Positions 1 to 11,240 are shown, counted from the first letter of the stretch. The stretch: 64,000 nucleotides of DNA from Galeruca laticollis (GCA_963921935.1 OY998175.1:288890246-288954245); one strand, 5' to 3'. Translations and numbers: made by a program. Notes: generated from the sequence alone by a model not told the origin.

Positions 1-168
1 TTTATTTCCTTCATCAGAACATCTACAATGGAACAAAAATTTTTTTTCAAATTAATAAAGCTGAACATATATTTGAAAAGAAAAAACCCACCCAGTTGAC
101 TCACCAAAATAAGTTTTGAAAACTGTCCATCAAGAACATGTCACGACAGTGGCCTGTTAGAAGGCCTG

Positions 169-1209
169 TTATAGGCACCGTAGATCGTGTCTATTATAGC
201 CTAACATTTGTTTGGATACATTATTCGAAGGATGTATGAAGGCCTTTGAATGAACCAATCCTGTTATATTATGCCAGAAGTCTAAAACTCCTCTTGCAGT
301 CCAAGTATTTAGTGTTTGTTTGACAACACTTGTTGCGATGCCAATTGTAGGTTCTGGTCCGATAAAGTCATGAGCGGCACCCTCTCTTGCAAGAGAGTCA
401 GTCTTCTCATTACCATCCATACCAGAGTGGCCAGGGATCCAAACCAGCGATACCCTGTTGCGTTCTCCTATTGAGGCGAGTCTTTTTTGGCAGTCTAGAA
501 CCAATTTCGACCTTACACGGTACGAGCTAAGTGCTTTCAAGGCCGCTTGGCTGTCCGTGAAAATTTTTATTGATCTGTGTGTCAGGTTGGTTTGCCCCAA
601 ACTCTCCACACATGAAGCAATGGCATACATTTCCGCCTGAAATACGCCTGAGCCTGAGGGTGTCTTTGATCCATCAGTGTACCAACAGATGTCTGCTCTT
701 GAGAGTTCATCCTTGCGGAGGACCCATTCATCTCTATTTGGAAATAGGACGGTATAAGGCAGATTATAGTTTACTGTTGGGGGCATTATATCAGAGGTCA
801 TTCCCAGAATACTATGACTGGTGGCCGCTAGCATTCTACTTTGCTCTGTATAAGCCTGTTTCGTGCATTTAGAAATATGCACAATTCTATATGCTGTCCA
901 TCTGGGCTCCTTTTCCAGAAGTATGTGGAGAGGAGGAAGGTCCAGGAGAACTTCCATGGCTGCTGACGGTGTGGTGCTGATAGCACCAGTTATAGCCAAA
1001 CTAGCCTGTCTCTGTATGCCAGAGAGCTTTGTTTGGGCCGTTTTCTGTAAAGATTTTGACCACCAAGCAATGGCTCCGTATGTGATCATTGGTCGAACAA
1101 TCATCACATATATCCAATGGATTTGTTTGGGACCCAAGCCCCAAGATTTTCCGCAGATCCTGCGACATGTCCACAAGGAAAGTCTGGCCTTATGGATGAC
1201 TTTTTCCAA
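169..1209 (-). pseudogene. LINE ORF2 C-terminal part: RT thumb plus RNase H
   Basis: An open frame of about 346 codons. Its first ~110 residues look like the RT thumb (motif ITYGAIAWW). From about residue 175 the RNase H acidic set is visible: YTDGSKT, QAEMYAI, FTDSQAAL and WIPGHSGMDGNEKTDSLA, giving the D-E-D-D catalytic residues. The domain removes RNA from the RNA/DNA hybrid during target-primed reverse transcription. It is separated from the RT core (upstream on the minus strand, above 1347) by a frame break between 1210 and 1346. No true start codon is expected here because this is the end of a longer polyprotein. All four acidic residues are kept, so decay is recent or limited to frameshifts. 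Confidence 0.88.
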
Positions 1210-1346
1210 GTGAGCGTTCCAAGTAAGTTTTGTATCTAATGGAATGGAATAACCTCACCATTATAGGAAAGTGGCGGAAGGTCCGCCAAATTCCTTCTCC
1301 TGGCGAAGGAAACTATTACAGTTTTGCCAGGGTGAACAGACATCTG

Positions 1347-2572
1347 TTACCTCTGGCACCAACTGTAGACATCGTCCAAAGTCCTTTGGAGGGTATTATG
1401 TGCAACCCGTCCTGACTTGGTTCTTGCCAGAATGACAAGGTCGTCTGCATACGCTTGCAGTTCTACCCCTCTACCCACGAGAGTACCAAGCAGGTCATCC
1501 ATCAGGAGTGACCACAAAAGGGGAGATAACACTCCACCCTGCGGGCAGCCCCTGGAAACCTTAAAGCTGATGGCCTCGTCTTGAATAGATGTAGTGGCTG
1601 TTCTATTAGTGAGCATGGCATATATCCAGCCGGTAATCGTTGGTTTAATGCCCTTTCCAGTCAAAGCTGAACCAATGGAAGCTGGTAGTGCATTGTCGAA
1701 TGCTCCTTCGATGTCGAGAAAAATGGCCACCGCAATCTCCTTATTGTTAAGGGATTGTGTGATTTTCTCAACAAAGTTTGATAGGCGTACTGGTGGATGC
1801 TCAGGGGGGAGCTGTATAAAGCTACCTGCCTGATATGGCAGTCCAGTACTCTTTCAAGTCCTTGAAGCAGGAAAGATGTTAGGCTAATTGGTCTGACAGA
1901 TTTAGGGTGTGGGTCTGTGCGGCCCACTTTCGGTCTATATACTACCCTAGCCGCCAACCAACTGGGTGGTATATACTTCCACGCCAGACTAGCTCTATAC
2001 AATTTAATTAGGATGGGTATAAGTAATTCCAGTCCGTTTTGTAGCAGAGCTGGAAAGATGCCATCTTCACCGGGAGATTTGAAGGGCTGAAATGATTTTA
2101 TTGCCCATTCAATCGCCGGTGCTGTGATAACGTTCTTAGCGACCTCCCAATCATTCTTTTTGGGCCGCCTTGCGCCCTCAAAGTGGGGAGGTCGGTTGTT
2201 ATCCAGAGTTGAACTTCCGGGAAAGTGGTTTTTAATCATAAGCTCTAACGTTTCTTTTCTAGAGGTCGTAAAAGTGCCATCTGGTCGTTTCTTCGACCCT
2301 ATCTCGGCAATCGGCTCTTTAGAGAGAATCTTGTGTATTCTAGTACTGCAAGGTATGTCGGATATACTCTCACAGAACTTCTTCCAAGACTCCCGTTTCG
2401 CCTTTCTAATTTCTTTGTTATAAGTTGTTAGAGCAGTTCTATAAGGTTCCCAGTTGCCGGACTCTTTAGATCGATTGAATAGTCGTCGAACTTCTTTTCT
2501 TCGCTTATCCAGACTTTTGTTCCACCAAGTAGTTGCGATTGTCTCTTTTTGTCTTGAGTGGACAGTTTTCAT
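1347..2572 (-). pseudogene. LINE ORF2 reverse transcriptase core
   Basis: Two overlapping frames together cover the RT fingers and palm. The upstream frame (2572 to 1661) carries SPGEDGIFPALLQ and VRPISLTSFLLQ, the usual fingers motifs. The downstream frame (1730 to 1347) carries FLDIEGAFDN, GCPQGGVLSPLLW and the catalytic YADDLVIL. The switch of frame around 1661-1830 is a frameshift inside the RT, so a full enzyme cannot be made. FLDIEGAFDN is typical of LOA/R1-related elements. The next domain in order is the RNase H part at 169-1209. Confidence 0.88.
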
Positions 2573-3440
2573 GATAGGAGGAGATCACTGCTTCCCGAAG
2601 CTTGTCTGCAGCAGTATCTATCCCATCACAACTGTTTATTGTAGTGAAGCCTTCCTCAATGTACCGTTGGAGGGAATTTCTGTATCCACTCCAGTCAGTA
2701 GCTTTTAAGTCGCGATATTCCACTACTGGCCGTGGATCTATTTCAATGTTGAATTGAATGTGTCTGTGATCTGAACACGAAGGCTCAGTGGATACTGCCC
2801 AATGCCGTATCTTATTGCTCAAAAAGTTTGTTAAATCTAACACCTCTGATCTATTTCTAGTTACAAAAGTTGGTTCGGAGCCCTTATTAATAACAGAGAG
2901 CCCTTCCCCTAGTATATAATCAAAAAGTAACTCACCTCTTTGATTTATATCCGTGCTACCCCACGATGTATGGTGTGAATTGGCGTCACAGCCCATGACT
3001 AACTGGAGTCTGTTCTTCTTGCTATAGTCAATTAGCCGACGTATAGCGAGAGGAGGCACAGTATCCGTGTCCCCTGGGAAGTATGCTGAGCAGGCGACTA
3101 TGTTAGTCATACCATTCTTCTCCGGTAGGGACACTTTTATGGCTACTACATCAGGAGTGCAAAAGCCTGTAAGCAAAAAATAATTAATATTCTTCCTAAT
3201 GGGGAGACAAGCCCTGGGTTTCACCCCAGGACAGACTACTACCTCACCAGGAATATTGCCAAGACCAGTTACTCGGTCTGTGTTTCCTGTCCATGGTTCT
3301 TGCAGGAAGGCAAGGTCGATTGATTCGTCCTTGAACCTTTTACCAAGAATGTATGAAGCGGCCTTGGCATGCTGTAAGTTTGCCTGTAAACAGTTGAAAG
3401 TGGCGAATACAGGTAGCCGCAGGCAAACTTGTGACTCTTC
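2505..3440 (-). pseudogene. LINE APE-type endonuclease domain
   Basis: Minus-strand coding for an exonuclease/endonuclease/phosphatase fold that nicks target DNA. It starts near 3440 with FATFNCLQANLQHAKAAS and reaches LAFLQEPW at about 3300. The larger open part from 3224 carries VMGCDANSHHTSWGS and CSDHRHIQF, the D-N and S-D-H catalytic blocks. The start and the main frame are joined without an obvious stop, but ORF2 then breaks into the RT at 2505-2572. A region coding MASTKGPKQSAG from 3593 precedes it and may be the end of ORF1 or the ORF2 leader; it meets a stop near 3450. Confidence 0.82.
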
Positions 3441-4457
3441 AGATCCCTAGGGGAGATCACACAGTGGGTCAATTGAGGCGCCACCATCTGATCCTCCCAG
3501 AGGTGAGGCTGTAGTTGGTGTCATTGACGAGGCTTGGTCACCTTTCGCCACGGCAGATCCAGCTGATTGCTTTGGTCCTTTAGTCGAGGCCATACTGGTC
3601 TTCGATTTCAGGACAGCAGGTCCAGTTTATTTTTCTCGTTCCGTTGAAGAGACGTTACCGTGTCATATTAAGGTTATTAATATAGTTGAATGTCTACTAC
3701 AGTTGATGAAGTTCAATTTAATTATAATAAAAAACACTCATGTTAAGCGGAAGTGCAGATCAACCCCCAACCAATCTCCAGTATTCTAAGGTAGGTGAGA
3801 TTATTATAAACTCGACCTATTTGTTTTTAATACAATTATTATTAGTCTCATTGCACCCCAAATTATAATTCACTTTTTCTCTCCTAAATTTATCTGAGCA
3901 AATCATTCGATCCTTCGTAGCCGCATGTATGTTAATAATTAATTGTATTTTTATTTCATCATTCCTTAATGTGTGCTGTGTTTTAAAACTAAATTTTACT
4001 ATTCGTTTTTTATTACGCCGTCGCAGTATGCTTGTCAATTAAATACACGTCGCATTCCCCATTTTGGCTACTCCTCTTTTGTGTTTTTTTTCTCACTATT
4101 CTCAAAACTCAAAATTTTTGTTCGTTCCTAGCAATTTTCAACACCGTTGGATTATAATGAAACAATCGCTCTTTTTTTCTGGCTGGTGTACTCCAGGGTC
4201 GGACCCGCTAAGAGATATCTAGATGCAAACTCGTGAATTTATAATAATAATTCCGTTCTCTTTTTTTCTTTTTTTATCGTATACTCAGCTAGAGGTTTGC
4301 GATAAATTCGTGAATTTACAAAAATTTTTTCTTGTTTTTTTTCTTTTTTATCGTACCTCCAGTTCGCGTTCGCGATAAACTTGTGAATTTGTAACAAAAT
4401 TCTGTTCGTGCTTTTTTGATTTGGGTTTATTTACGCACTAAATAATATATTTTCACA

Positions 4458-5413
4458 ATGGAAAAGCTAAAAAATTTTCAACTTGTTCAAATGAAATGAA
4501 AATTTTATTTGTTATTTCGGAAAAAGCTAAAGTGGATAATTCTATAATGTCAATGTATTAAGCTGGCTATAATGTAATTGAAAAGTTTAAAGATACTTTT
4601 CTTGAGCAACATAATAATATTATTTCTACTTTGCTAACGAAAGACATTGATGTAGAAAGCGAGGAAAATATTCGCATTTGGTTTTTGAATCAGCATTTTC
4701 AAGTCAAGGTGAAATATTTAATAACAAAGATTTGGATAAAATTTTAAATAATTCACCAACCTGTCAAAACTCTCAACAACATATAAAACTTCCGAAACTG
4801 GAACTTCAGAAGCTTCGAGTAAATTTTCGAGAATTGTTTAATTCGGTATTTTATAATAAAGAATCTTTATCGGATATAAAAAAATTTCAATATTTGAAAG
4901 GACTATTAGAAGGTCAGCCTCAAGGTTTGATTAGATAACTCAACAAAATTATAACGTAACTTATGACGATTTGCAAAGGCACACTGGGATGCAATTTTGA
5001 ACGTTCCCAAGCTTACTACAGTAAATGTTATCTCTTTCTGAAATTTGATAGACACTTTTTAGGAAAATCTAGCAGCTCCAAAATTCATCGGTCTACCTAC
5101 CGAGCATTGGGATTACGTTGTTTATACGCTTCTCCTGTCTCGCCTAGATCCAGATACCATCAAATTGTTTGAATTGGAAAACAAATCAGCTGAAATTCCA
5201 ACTTACGCACAATTATTCAAATTTTAAAAATCTTATAGCTTATGATAATTTCTCTGAAAAACCTCGCTTGAGAAATACTTCTTCGTCCAATAAACCTCGC
5301 TCACCTAAGCCAAATTATCATAACTTGAAACGTGTCTCAAGCTTACCAGCATAAAAGTCGACTCAACAATGTGCATTCTGCAAAGAACCCAATGAGGTAT
5401 ATGATTATACCAA
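4458..5413 (+). pseudogene. BEL/Pao gag, first part
   Basis: ATG at 4458 opens MEKLKNFQLVQMK, then stops appear. The recognisable BEL gag core is in the frame 4678-4938, with IKLPKLELQKLRVNFRELF and IKKFQYLKGLLEGQPQGLI, the classic LPKLELPKF...FQYLKS capsid signature of the family. A later piece near 5080-5220 reads FIGLPTEHWDYVVYTLLS and PTYAQLFKFLKSY, matching the C-terminal half of BEL gag. The first zinc-knuckle cysteines (CAFCKE) appear at about 5370-5390. Several stops and frameshifts break the gene, which then runs into the solo LTR at 5414. Confidence 0.78.
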
Positions 5414-6318
5414 TGTTCTAATTAACCCTTTTTTACGTGGGCTAATAGATGGAATAAAAAGTTCTTTGTTGCTAGCTGATGCCCTCGAAGGACCAAATGA
5501 TTGTATTCACTGATGTTGTAGAATGTATGATGAAATGGATGAAGAAATTAAACACTTATTCACGTTCATTTTTATATATTGCAGGAATTTATAACTTTTT
5601 TATTTTTGCGTAGACAATTAAGAAACTCACTTGATCATACGCGTTACACTGTGATTATTAAACACATAATCTGAGGGATTAATGGATGATTGAATATTAA
5701 ATACACATGTTTGTTACCGGGGTAAAAAACGCCGGGTGCTGTTATAACTTGAGTACCATCATGTACGATGATTAAATGATGAAGAGGCAAAATGTACGAG
5801 TGACGACTGGGAAGTATGAGTGACGACTGGGAAGTATGAGTGACGACTGGGAAGTGCGAGTGACGACTGGGAAGTAACTAAAATTGAGGTTGTATTCGTA
5901 TTTATACATCGGTTGACGTGGTTGCGAGGTAGGAGCAAAATATTAGGATCTGGCCAATGGGATAAAAAACATTTGAAACGTAACGGTCAGATACAGCGAG
6001 TGAAAATTTGCAAGTTGGGGTGATTTTTTTGTGGCCTGAAAAGGTTTCGTAGATACAGATAACATAGTTTTTATGAAGCGATAAGGTGTCGGGTACTTTG
6101 AAATATTCATTGAAATTTCAGAAAACTATATTTATAAGTATTTCTTATATGGTAGTAAAGTTAAAATGAATTTTTTGTTGATGTGAGGAAATATTAAATG
6201 TTGAGAAGAAGGATATATTTAGTTATATGTTTTAAGCATAATATTCGAATTGTATTATACAGGGGAAGTTGAAAATAAAAATCACAGGAGAATTTGGTAA
6301 TTAAATCAAATTCGAACA
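5414..6318. mobile_element. Solo LTR (copy 1), 5-bp target duplication ACCAA
   Basis: A 905-bp insertion starting TGTTCTAA and ending TTCGAACA. It is flanked on both sides by ACCAA (5409-5413 and 6319-6323), a perfect 5-bp target duplication. Removing it restores the BEL gag frame across the junction (VYDYTKFLSQ). A second member of the family lies at 25143-25961 and aligns along its whole length, for example at ACGGTCAGATACA and GAAGCGATAAGGT. TG...CA ends and a 5-bp duplication are standard for LTR retroelements. No internal coding region is present, so this is a solo LTR left by recombination, or a very short nonautonomous element. It holds four 20-bp tandem units at 5794-5873. Confidence 0.85.
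5794..5873. repeat. Four tandem 20-bp units inside solo LTR copy 1
   Basis: The unit is gtatgagtgacgactgggaa, repeated four times with one or two base changes. The matching place in solo LTR copy 2 (about 25470-25495) has a single diverged unit. The expansion therefore happened in this copy or its lineage. It lies in the upstream (U3-like) half of the LTR, where promoter or enhancer repeats are common, but no function can be shown. Confidence 0.9.
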
Positions 6319-7300
6319 ACCAAATTTCTTAGCCAATTACCATTTGATCGCCGTAATATGTGCAAATCGCAACATCTGTGTTTTGATTGTCTGAGCTCGT
6401 CCCATAGACTACGTGAGTGCTCCTAAAGTATTCGTGCAAGAAATGCAACTCCTTCAAACACCATACTTTATTGCATTTCGGATTGAAACCAACTCGCATT
6501 GAAAATGTAGCCTCGTCCTCTTCACACCCCGTTTCAAACCAACCAACTATTTCTCTAGTCACAACGCCACAAATGCTGAAAGTTACTTCTTCACTACAGC
6601 CAATACCTAAACAGAATGATGAGGTGCTACTCTCGACAACTCTTGTTAATATACTCGATAAACATAATGTTAAACAAACTGTTCGTTGTATGATTGGTCC
6701 CGGAAGTGTGTCGTCTTTTATTCTTAGAAAAACAGCCAATCGCTTAGGCCTCCCTGAGACCCATTGTTAAATTTAACTCAACTCAACACTGAGAAAATAA
6801 CTTTGTGAACCAATCCTCGAGAAAAGGAAAATCGAATTTCCTATGTTGAAGCAATTCGAATTTCTAAGGATATGCCTTCTACTAAGTTATCATCCGAATC
6901 CTGGACCCTTTTAACCAATCTGAAGCTCGCAGATCCCAACTTTGATAAACCAGGCCCAATTGAACTATTGTTAACGGCAGATATATTTTCCAAATTATTG
7001 TTGTTACCCAAAGACCAACTGTAACTTCTCTATTTTGTGGACTGGTAAATGATACACCCCTAGATAATATTATAGAGGTTTTCTGGGAGGTTGAAGATGT
7101 CCCACAAACTAGCTATATAAATTTCGATGAACCAGCATGTGTCAGATTTTTTATTAGAATCACACCAGAGACGATTCAGGTCGCTATATTGTTCCTCTTT
7201 CGTTCAAAGAATCATCTTCTACTTTTCCTGGTATACGTGATTCAGCTTTACATCGATTTTACTCTCTTGAGTATTGTTTGATCAAATAGCCATGTTTGTA
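6319..7300 (+). pseudogene. BEL/Pao gag zinc knuckles, protease and start of pol
   Basis: Resuming after the solo LTR, the frame reads FLSQLPFDRRNMCKSQHLCF, then C..C and HHTLLHF knuckles at about 6330-6480. Next comes the aspartic protease region (VLLSTTLVNILDKHN, then MIGPGSVSSFI), where the usual DSGS active site is replaced by GPGS, so the catalytic Asp appears lost. After a stop at about 6768, scattered frames keep BEL pol signatures: LADPNFDKPGPIELLLTADI near 6930-6985, LDNIIEVFWEVEDVP near 7055-7100 and FPGIRDSALHRFYSLE near 7225-7275. Nothing of the RT palm or integrase follows. Confidence 0.75.
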
Positions 7301-7649
7301 TAACCAGTTTTCCGATTTAATGCAAGAATATCTCGAGTTAAATAATATGTTTGTTGTGAGCTTTTGGTAATATCGCAAATGAAATTTATTTCCTCAAAAC
7401 AAAACATGTCTTACTTTACCTGCCAAAAGTAGGTAATATACATTTGAACATTCGGTAGAGAGTATTAATCGAAAACTCGTCGTGATATATTTTTAAGTTC
7501 ATATTAAGCTAAACTCTAACCAACTTCCAGTATTCCAAGGTAGGTTAGATTGTTATAAGCTCGACCTATTTGTTTTTTAATACAATTATTAGTCTCATTA
7601 AACTGCATTTTTCCTCTCCTAAATTTATATGAGCAAATCGATCAATATG

Positions 7650-8635
7650 AATATCACTTTGTGAGAGTGGTTATGGGTTCTAATAACAATATTCATTTTA
7701 TTATTCAATATTGGATGAAATTACATAAAACATTTAATTATAAGGGAGGTGGATGACTTATAATTAAAGTTAGTCCCTATTCTGATTAAGTTTGTGGTTT
7801 AGAGACGTTAACAGTCATTCGAACAATTTTGATTAGTTGATAATAAACAAGACGTTCGTAGTTAGTTTGCGTACGAATAATAATGATAACCTACCATATT
7901 CAGTGTCTTTAAATTACAAACAGAGCTTCCAGATTCCTTACAAATTTGACTGTTTAGGTACCTTCTTCGAATAATGGAGATTCTCGTGAATACCGAATAA
8001 GTTCAGGTTATTACATAAAGATGTTTGTTTCTAGAATTCAACTTGGTTACGAAATTGCGAATTTACATTTTCAATGTTACACCAAACTTCTGACGTTAAA
8101 ATGAAAGTGATTTGAACTTTATGGAAGCAGTACAGGTAGACAGGAGGGAATTCGAATGTGTTCAGGGTTAAACGGTTGGTTTGTGGTAATTTCTAACAAC
8201 ACCTGAAAATGTTTTGCTGGAAATAGACAACAAAATGAAGAGACAAAACTTATTTGTAACTCAATACACTCACCGTCAAAATAATCGATCCTCTGAAAAC
8301 ATTTATGAAGTCTGCTTATTAATAAATATGTAATTGTAAATTCGATTTGATTATTTTTTCTATATTGTAGCTACATTTATATGTTTTTAATTTTAAGAAA
8401 ACTGGACATACCTCATTTTATACGGGGTGACACAAAGTGTGTTTTTTACTCTAACTTCAAAACCACATGTGGAGTGTTAGAGTTCAGTTTAGTAGTCTCA
8501 AATAGTACAGTATCAAGATGCATTAAGTTGAAGGTATTTTTATATAACTAGTGTTGTGTTTGTGAATAATACTTAGAATAGAATGGTGGAAAAACTAAAT
8601 AAATGTTCCAATTTTATCGAGAAAATACAAATAAC
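7650..8635. other. AT-rich stretch with no recognisable gene
   Basis: About 1 kb between the BEL 3' repeat and the gypsy integrase remnant. I see no long open frame, no LTR-like ends and no tandem repeat. It may include decayed transposon sequence. Confidence 0.6.
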
Positions 8636-8637
8636 CT

Positions 8638-8910
8638 TCAATATCCGCTAAAGATGTTAAATTGTCCAGTAGACAATCTGTATTCGCCGTAGACTAGCTT
8701 CGAGTCGAAGAAGCCAATGCAAATAAGGAAAGAGATTTGTCCCAATCTCTCTGATGGCTGGAAACTACTTTGGACAGTTATTTTCCAATAGTCCTGTTCA
8801 TTCTCTCGACCATTCCATCTGATTGTGAATGTAATGCTGTTGTCCTGGTCTTCTTCATTCCCAGCTTGTTGCAAATTTCCTGAAATAGATGGCTTTTGAA
8901 ATTTCTTCAC
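8638..8910 (-). pseudogene. Decayed end of the gypsy integrase catalytic core
   Basis: Read in shifting frames, the sequence after the EVHSDQ stop still shows pieces such as QEICNKLGMKKTRTTALHSQ, DGMVERMNRTI and KVVSSHQRDWDKSLPYL. These are the integrase segment with the catalytic Glu (in VERMNRT) and the following helices. Frameshifts make it non-functional, and it fades out near 8640. It is the direct continuation of the frame at 8907-10268. Confidence 0.75.
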
Positions 8911-10268
8911 TGGTCACTGTGGACTTCCAAGGGCACTCCATATCGGCTGATAAATTCTTTCACCAATACATCCGCGACAGTTGTGGCCTCTTGGTTCGGG
9001 ATAGCGTAAATTTCCACCCACTCTGTAATATATTCCATTACAACCAGTATATATTTGCCACCATTTTCTGTCGTCGGAAATGGTCCAGCGATATCTGAAG
9101 CAATCATTTCGAAAGGGCTTCCAACATTGTACTGTTTCATGGGTGCCTTTCTCTTGCGATGTGGTCCATTACTCGTAGTACAAGTCGTACATTTCTTACA
9201 CCAGTCCTTCACATCGTCGGAGCTGCTCATCCAATAAAACCTTTCACGGAATCTCTGAAGGGTTTTCTTCACTCCCAGATGACCTCCCGATGGACCGTCG
9301 TGTAACTTCTTTAGTACTTCAGCCACTCTTGTTCTCGGGATAACTAGCTGCATCCTCATCTCGGAACCATTATCGTTTCCAAGGACTCTTTTCAACAGTC
9401 CTTCTTCCAGGACCAGGGAGTCCCATTGAGCCCAATATACCTTGAGTGTCGGTGAAAATCTTGACACTTCTTGCCATGTAGGTCGCCGATTTTCTTCCTT
9501 CCACTGCCGAATCTTCTTTAGGCAAGAATCATTCTCCGCATCTTCTCTGATCCTGGTGGGTGACCATTCTTCACTGACTACTGTAATTCTTAAAACTGCA
9601 ATTTCCTTAGATTTCGACTTGTTGCATTGTGAACAGACTACAGGGCATGACCGTCTAGGCAAAGAGTTGGCTTTTCGGTGATTAACATCAGCTGGATGTT
9701 CACCCCTGTCTGATTTCCCCTGTGACTGCAGTTCTTGGGTTACAGGAGTCTTCGGGCGCTTAGACGGACTGCGTACGTGCTCTAGCTCGCCACACTTCCG
9801 GCATTTGATCTTCTTCGGCTTCTTGTCTACCATACCTCTCAACAAGTTGACGATCTGGTCAAGTTTGTCATCGTCATCTTCTTCCTGCATGGTCCTACCT
9901 TTGTTGTACCGCGAGCTTTTCGTAGCTGCTTTGCATTTAAGAGGTTCTTGGTTTGCAGGAGTCGTAGGATTCTTACACGAACTGCGTGCATGCTCTAGCT
10001 CGACACAATTACAGCACCTGTTTTTCTTCGGCTTCTTGTCTACCATACCTTTCAACAAGTTGACGATCTGGTCAAGTCTGTCATAGTCACTTTCTTCCTG
10101 TATGGTCCTACCTTTGTTGCATCCGCAAGCCATCGTGGCTGCTTCATATTCAAGAGCAGCAGTCAATGCGTCGACTAATATTTTAGGATGGGCTAATCGA
10201 AGCGTCTTCTCCATATCGTGGTCACATGAGCCGTCAATAAAGGCCTGGATGCCTAAACATTCCATCAT
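8907..10268 (-). CDS. Gypsy gag zinc knuckles fused to integrase (453 codons)
   Basis: One open frame joins two parts that are normally about a thousand residues apart. Residues 1-180 are gag C-terminus, with two near-identical ~65-residue segments, each ending in a zinc knuckle. The first (CCNCVELEHARSSC) fits CX2CX4HX4C; in the second (CRKCGELEHVRSPS) the last Cys is Ser. Near residue 200 the sequence HRKANSLPRRSCP is the C-terminal tail of RNase H. The rest is integrase: HDGPSGGHLGVKKTLQRFRE with CKKCTTC (H2C2 zinc domain), then SDIAGPFPTT and EVHSDQ with two Asp of the DDE core. The frame stops there, before the Glu. Confidence 0.85.
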   Translation of the reverse strand: MMECLGIQAFIDGSCDHDMEKTLRLAHPKILVDALTAALEYEAATMACGCNKGRTIQEESDYDRLDQIVNLLKGMVDKKPKKNRCCNCVELEHARSSCKNPTTPANQEPLKCKAATKSSRYNKGRTMQEEDDDDKLDQIVNLLRGMVDKKPKKIKCRKCGELEHVRSPSKRPKTPVTQELQSQGKSDRGEHPADVNHRKANSLPRRSCPVVCSQCNKSKSKEIAVLRITVVSEEWSPTRIREDAENDSCLKKIRQWKEENRRPTWQEVSRFSPTLKVYWAQWDSLVLEEGLLKRVLGNDNGSEMRMQLVIPRTRVAEVLKKLHDGPSGGHLGVKKTLQRFRERFYWMSSSDDVKDWCKKCTTCTTSNGPHRKRKAPMKQYNVGSPFEMIASDIAGPFPTTENGGKYILVVMEYITEWVEIYAIPNQEATTVADVLVKEFISRYGVPLEVHSDQ

Positions 10269-10269
10269 G

Positions 10270-11196
10270 TTACCTGGTGCTGCTGGATAATCGAACTAGT
10301 CGGGCAATATCCAGTTCATACTCTTGAAGGGCTCCGTCACGTTTCCGCCTTCGGTTCTTCAGCTGGAATCTGTACAAATGTTCCGAATGTTCGTGACCAT
10401 ATCGCATGTCCAGCCTCTTCTTCAACTGCTCGAAGTCATCCGTTTCTTCAAGCGATATCGTCTGAAGTACATCTAAGGCATCTTCCCAAAGCGCGATGGT
10501 TAAGTTCACTGCCTTCTCCCCATCGGACCAATTATTCACTCTAGCGACTGCTTCAAATTGTCTCACATAATTGGTCCATGATGTCTTTACATCGAACGTT
10601 GGAGCCTTGACTCGGGCAAAACTGCTAATATCTTCTGTCTTGGGTTGTGTTGCTGGCTTGCATATCTCGATCTTCTTTTGTTCTGCTGGCGTGTCTTGCG
10701 TTCTTAAATTTGTTATCTTACTCTCTAACTCCTTGATTTTTTCGTCCATAGTTCTCATTTTATTCTCCATTTTCTCGTCCATCGTTGTGATTTTATCCTC
10801 AATATCCGATTTGAGAGACGAAATTTTATTTTACACGTCAGCGGCAATGTCATTTTTCATTAATAAGATATCGGCAGAAAGTTTGTCCATGTTAGCAGAA
10901 ATATCGTTCTTCACATTAGTTGAAATTTTTTATTCCGTGGCGTTAATATCGTTCTTCATTGTTAAAATCTTCTCGTCCATTTTAGCAGAAATCTTCTCTT
11001 CCATGGCAGAAATTGACGAGATTAAGGTGGAAGTCTCGTCATTGAATAAAGATGATTCTGGATCAAAGCTGTCATTTTCCAGTGCCACTTTAAGTCTTTC
11101 TACTAATTCACTTTTCTTACCGGACATTTCCAACTCACGATCTTCCAATTCTGCCTTTAACTCTGTCACTTTTGGGTCACTTAGTCTCTTGGCCAT
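10270..11196 (-). pseudogene. Gypsy gag: SAP domain, coiled coil and capsid
   Basis: ATG at 11196 starts MAKRLSDPKVTELKAELEDR, followed by KSELVERLKVALE: the SAP motif, a ~35-residue helix-turn-helix that binds DNA or chromatin. This N-terminal domain is common in insect gypsy gag proteins. It is followed by long repeats of the type MDEKI and ISAKMDEKI, probably a coiled coil. In-frame stops lie near 10830-10930. The next open frame (10782-10270) carries the capsid core, with PTFDVKTSWTNYVRQFEAVA and KRLDMRYGHEHSEHLYRFQL, typical of retrotransposon gag. The reading then shifts into the knuckle region at 10268. Confidence 0.85.
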
Positions 11197-11223
11197 TTTG
11201 ATGTAGCTATTTTTTTATATTAT

Positions 11224-11240
11224 CTCACTTCTGACACCAA
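11224..11240 (-). promoter_or_regulatory. Primer binding site of the SAP-gag gypsy element
   Basis: On the minus strand the LTR ends in ACTACA and is followed by TTGGTGTCAGAAGTGAG. TGGTGTCAGAAG is a primer binding site seen in many insect gypsy elements and pairs with a host tRNA 3' end to prime minus-strand synthesis. The gag ATG lies about 30 bp further on. Confidence 0.75.

Larger units (their letters stand above)
1..3620 (-). mobile_element. LOA/I-like non-LTR retrotransposon with RNase H (degenerate)
   Basis: A LINE read on the minus strand, with an APE-type endonuclease first, then reverse transcriptase, then RNase H. That order plus a C-terminal RNase H is known for the I, LOA and some R1-group clades. 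The endonuclease start resembles LOA/R1-type proteins, so LOA/I-like is an inference. The coding frame is broken in several places, so this copy is dead. On the minus strand an AATAAA-like signal lies at the very start of the window (plus-strand tttattt at 1-7), so the 3' end is at or beyond the window edge. The 5' end lies near 3600-3740, just before the BEL long terminal repeat. Confidence 0.85.
3741..7640 (+). mobile_element. BEL/Pao LTR retrotransposon, internally deleted, split by a solo LTR
   Basis: Two related repeats flank the unit. Bases 3767-3910 and 7520-7645 share a block with ccagtattc, aaggtagg and aactcgacctatttgttttt and match for over 100 bp, as degraded LTRs would. The 5' LTR probably begins TGTTAAGC at 3741. 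Between them are a BEL-type gag (4458 on), its zinc knuckles, an aspartic protease region and the start of pol. RT, RNase H and integrase are missing, so most of pol has been lost before the 3' repeat. A 905-bp solo LTR of another family sits inside gag at 5414-6318. The 3' repeat stops short of the 5' one in length. Confidence 0.75.

Noticed and set aside
10571..11206. Long plus-strand frame (211 codons)
   Set aside because: Antisense shadow of the gypsy gag coiled coil; Ser/Phe/Ile-rich with no domain.
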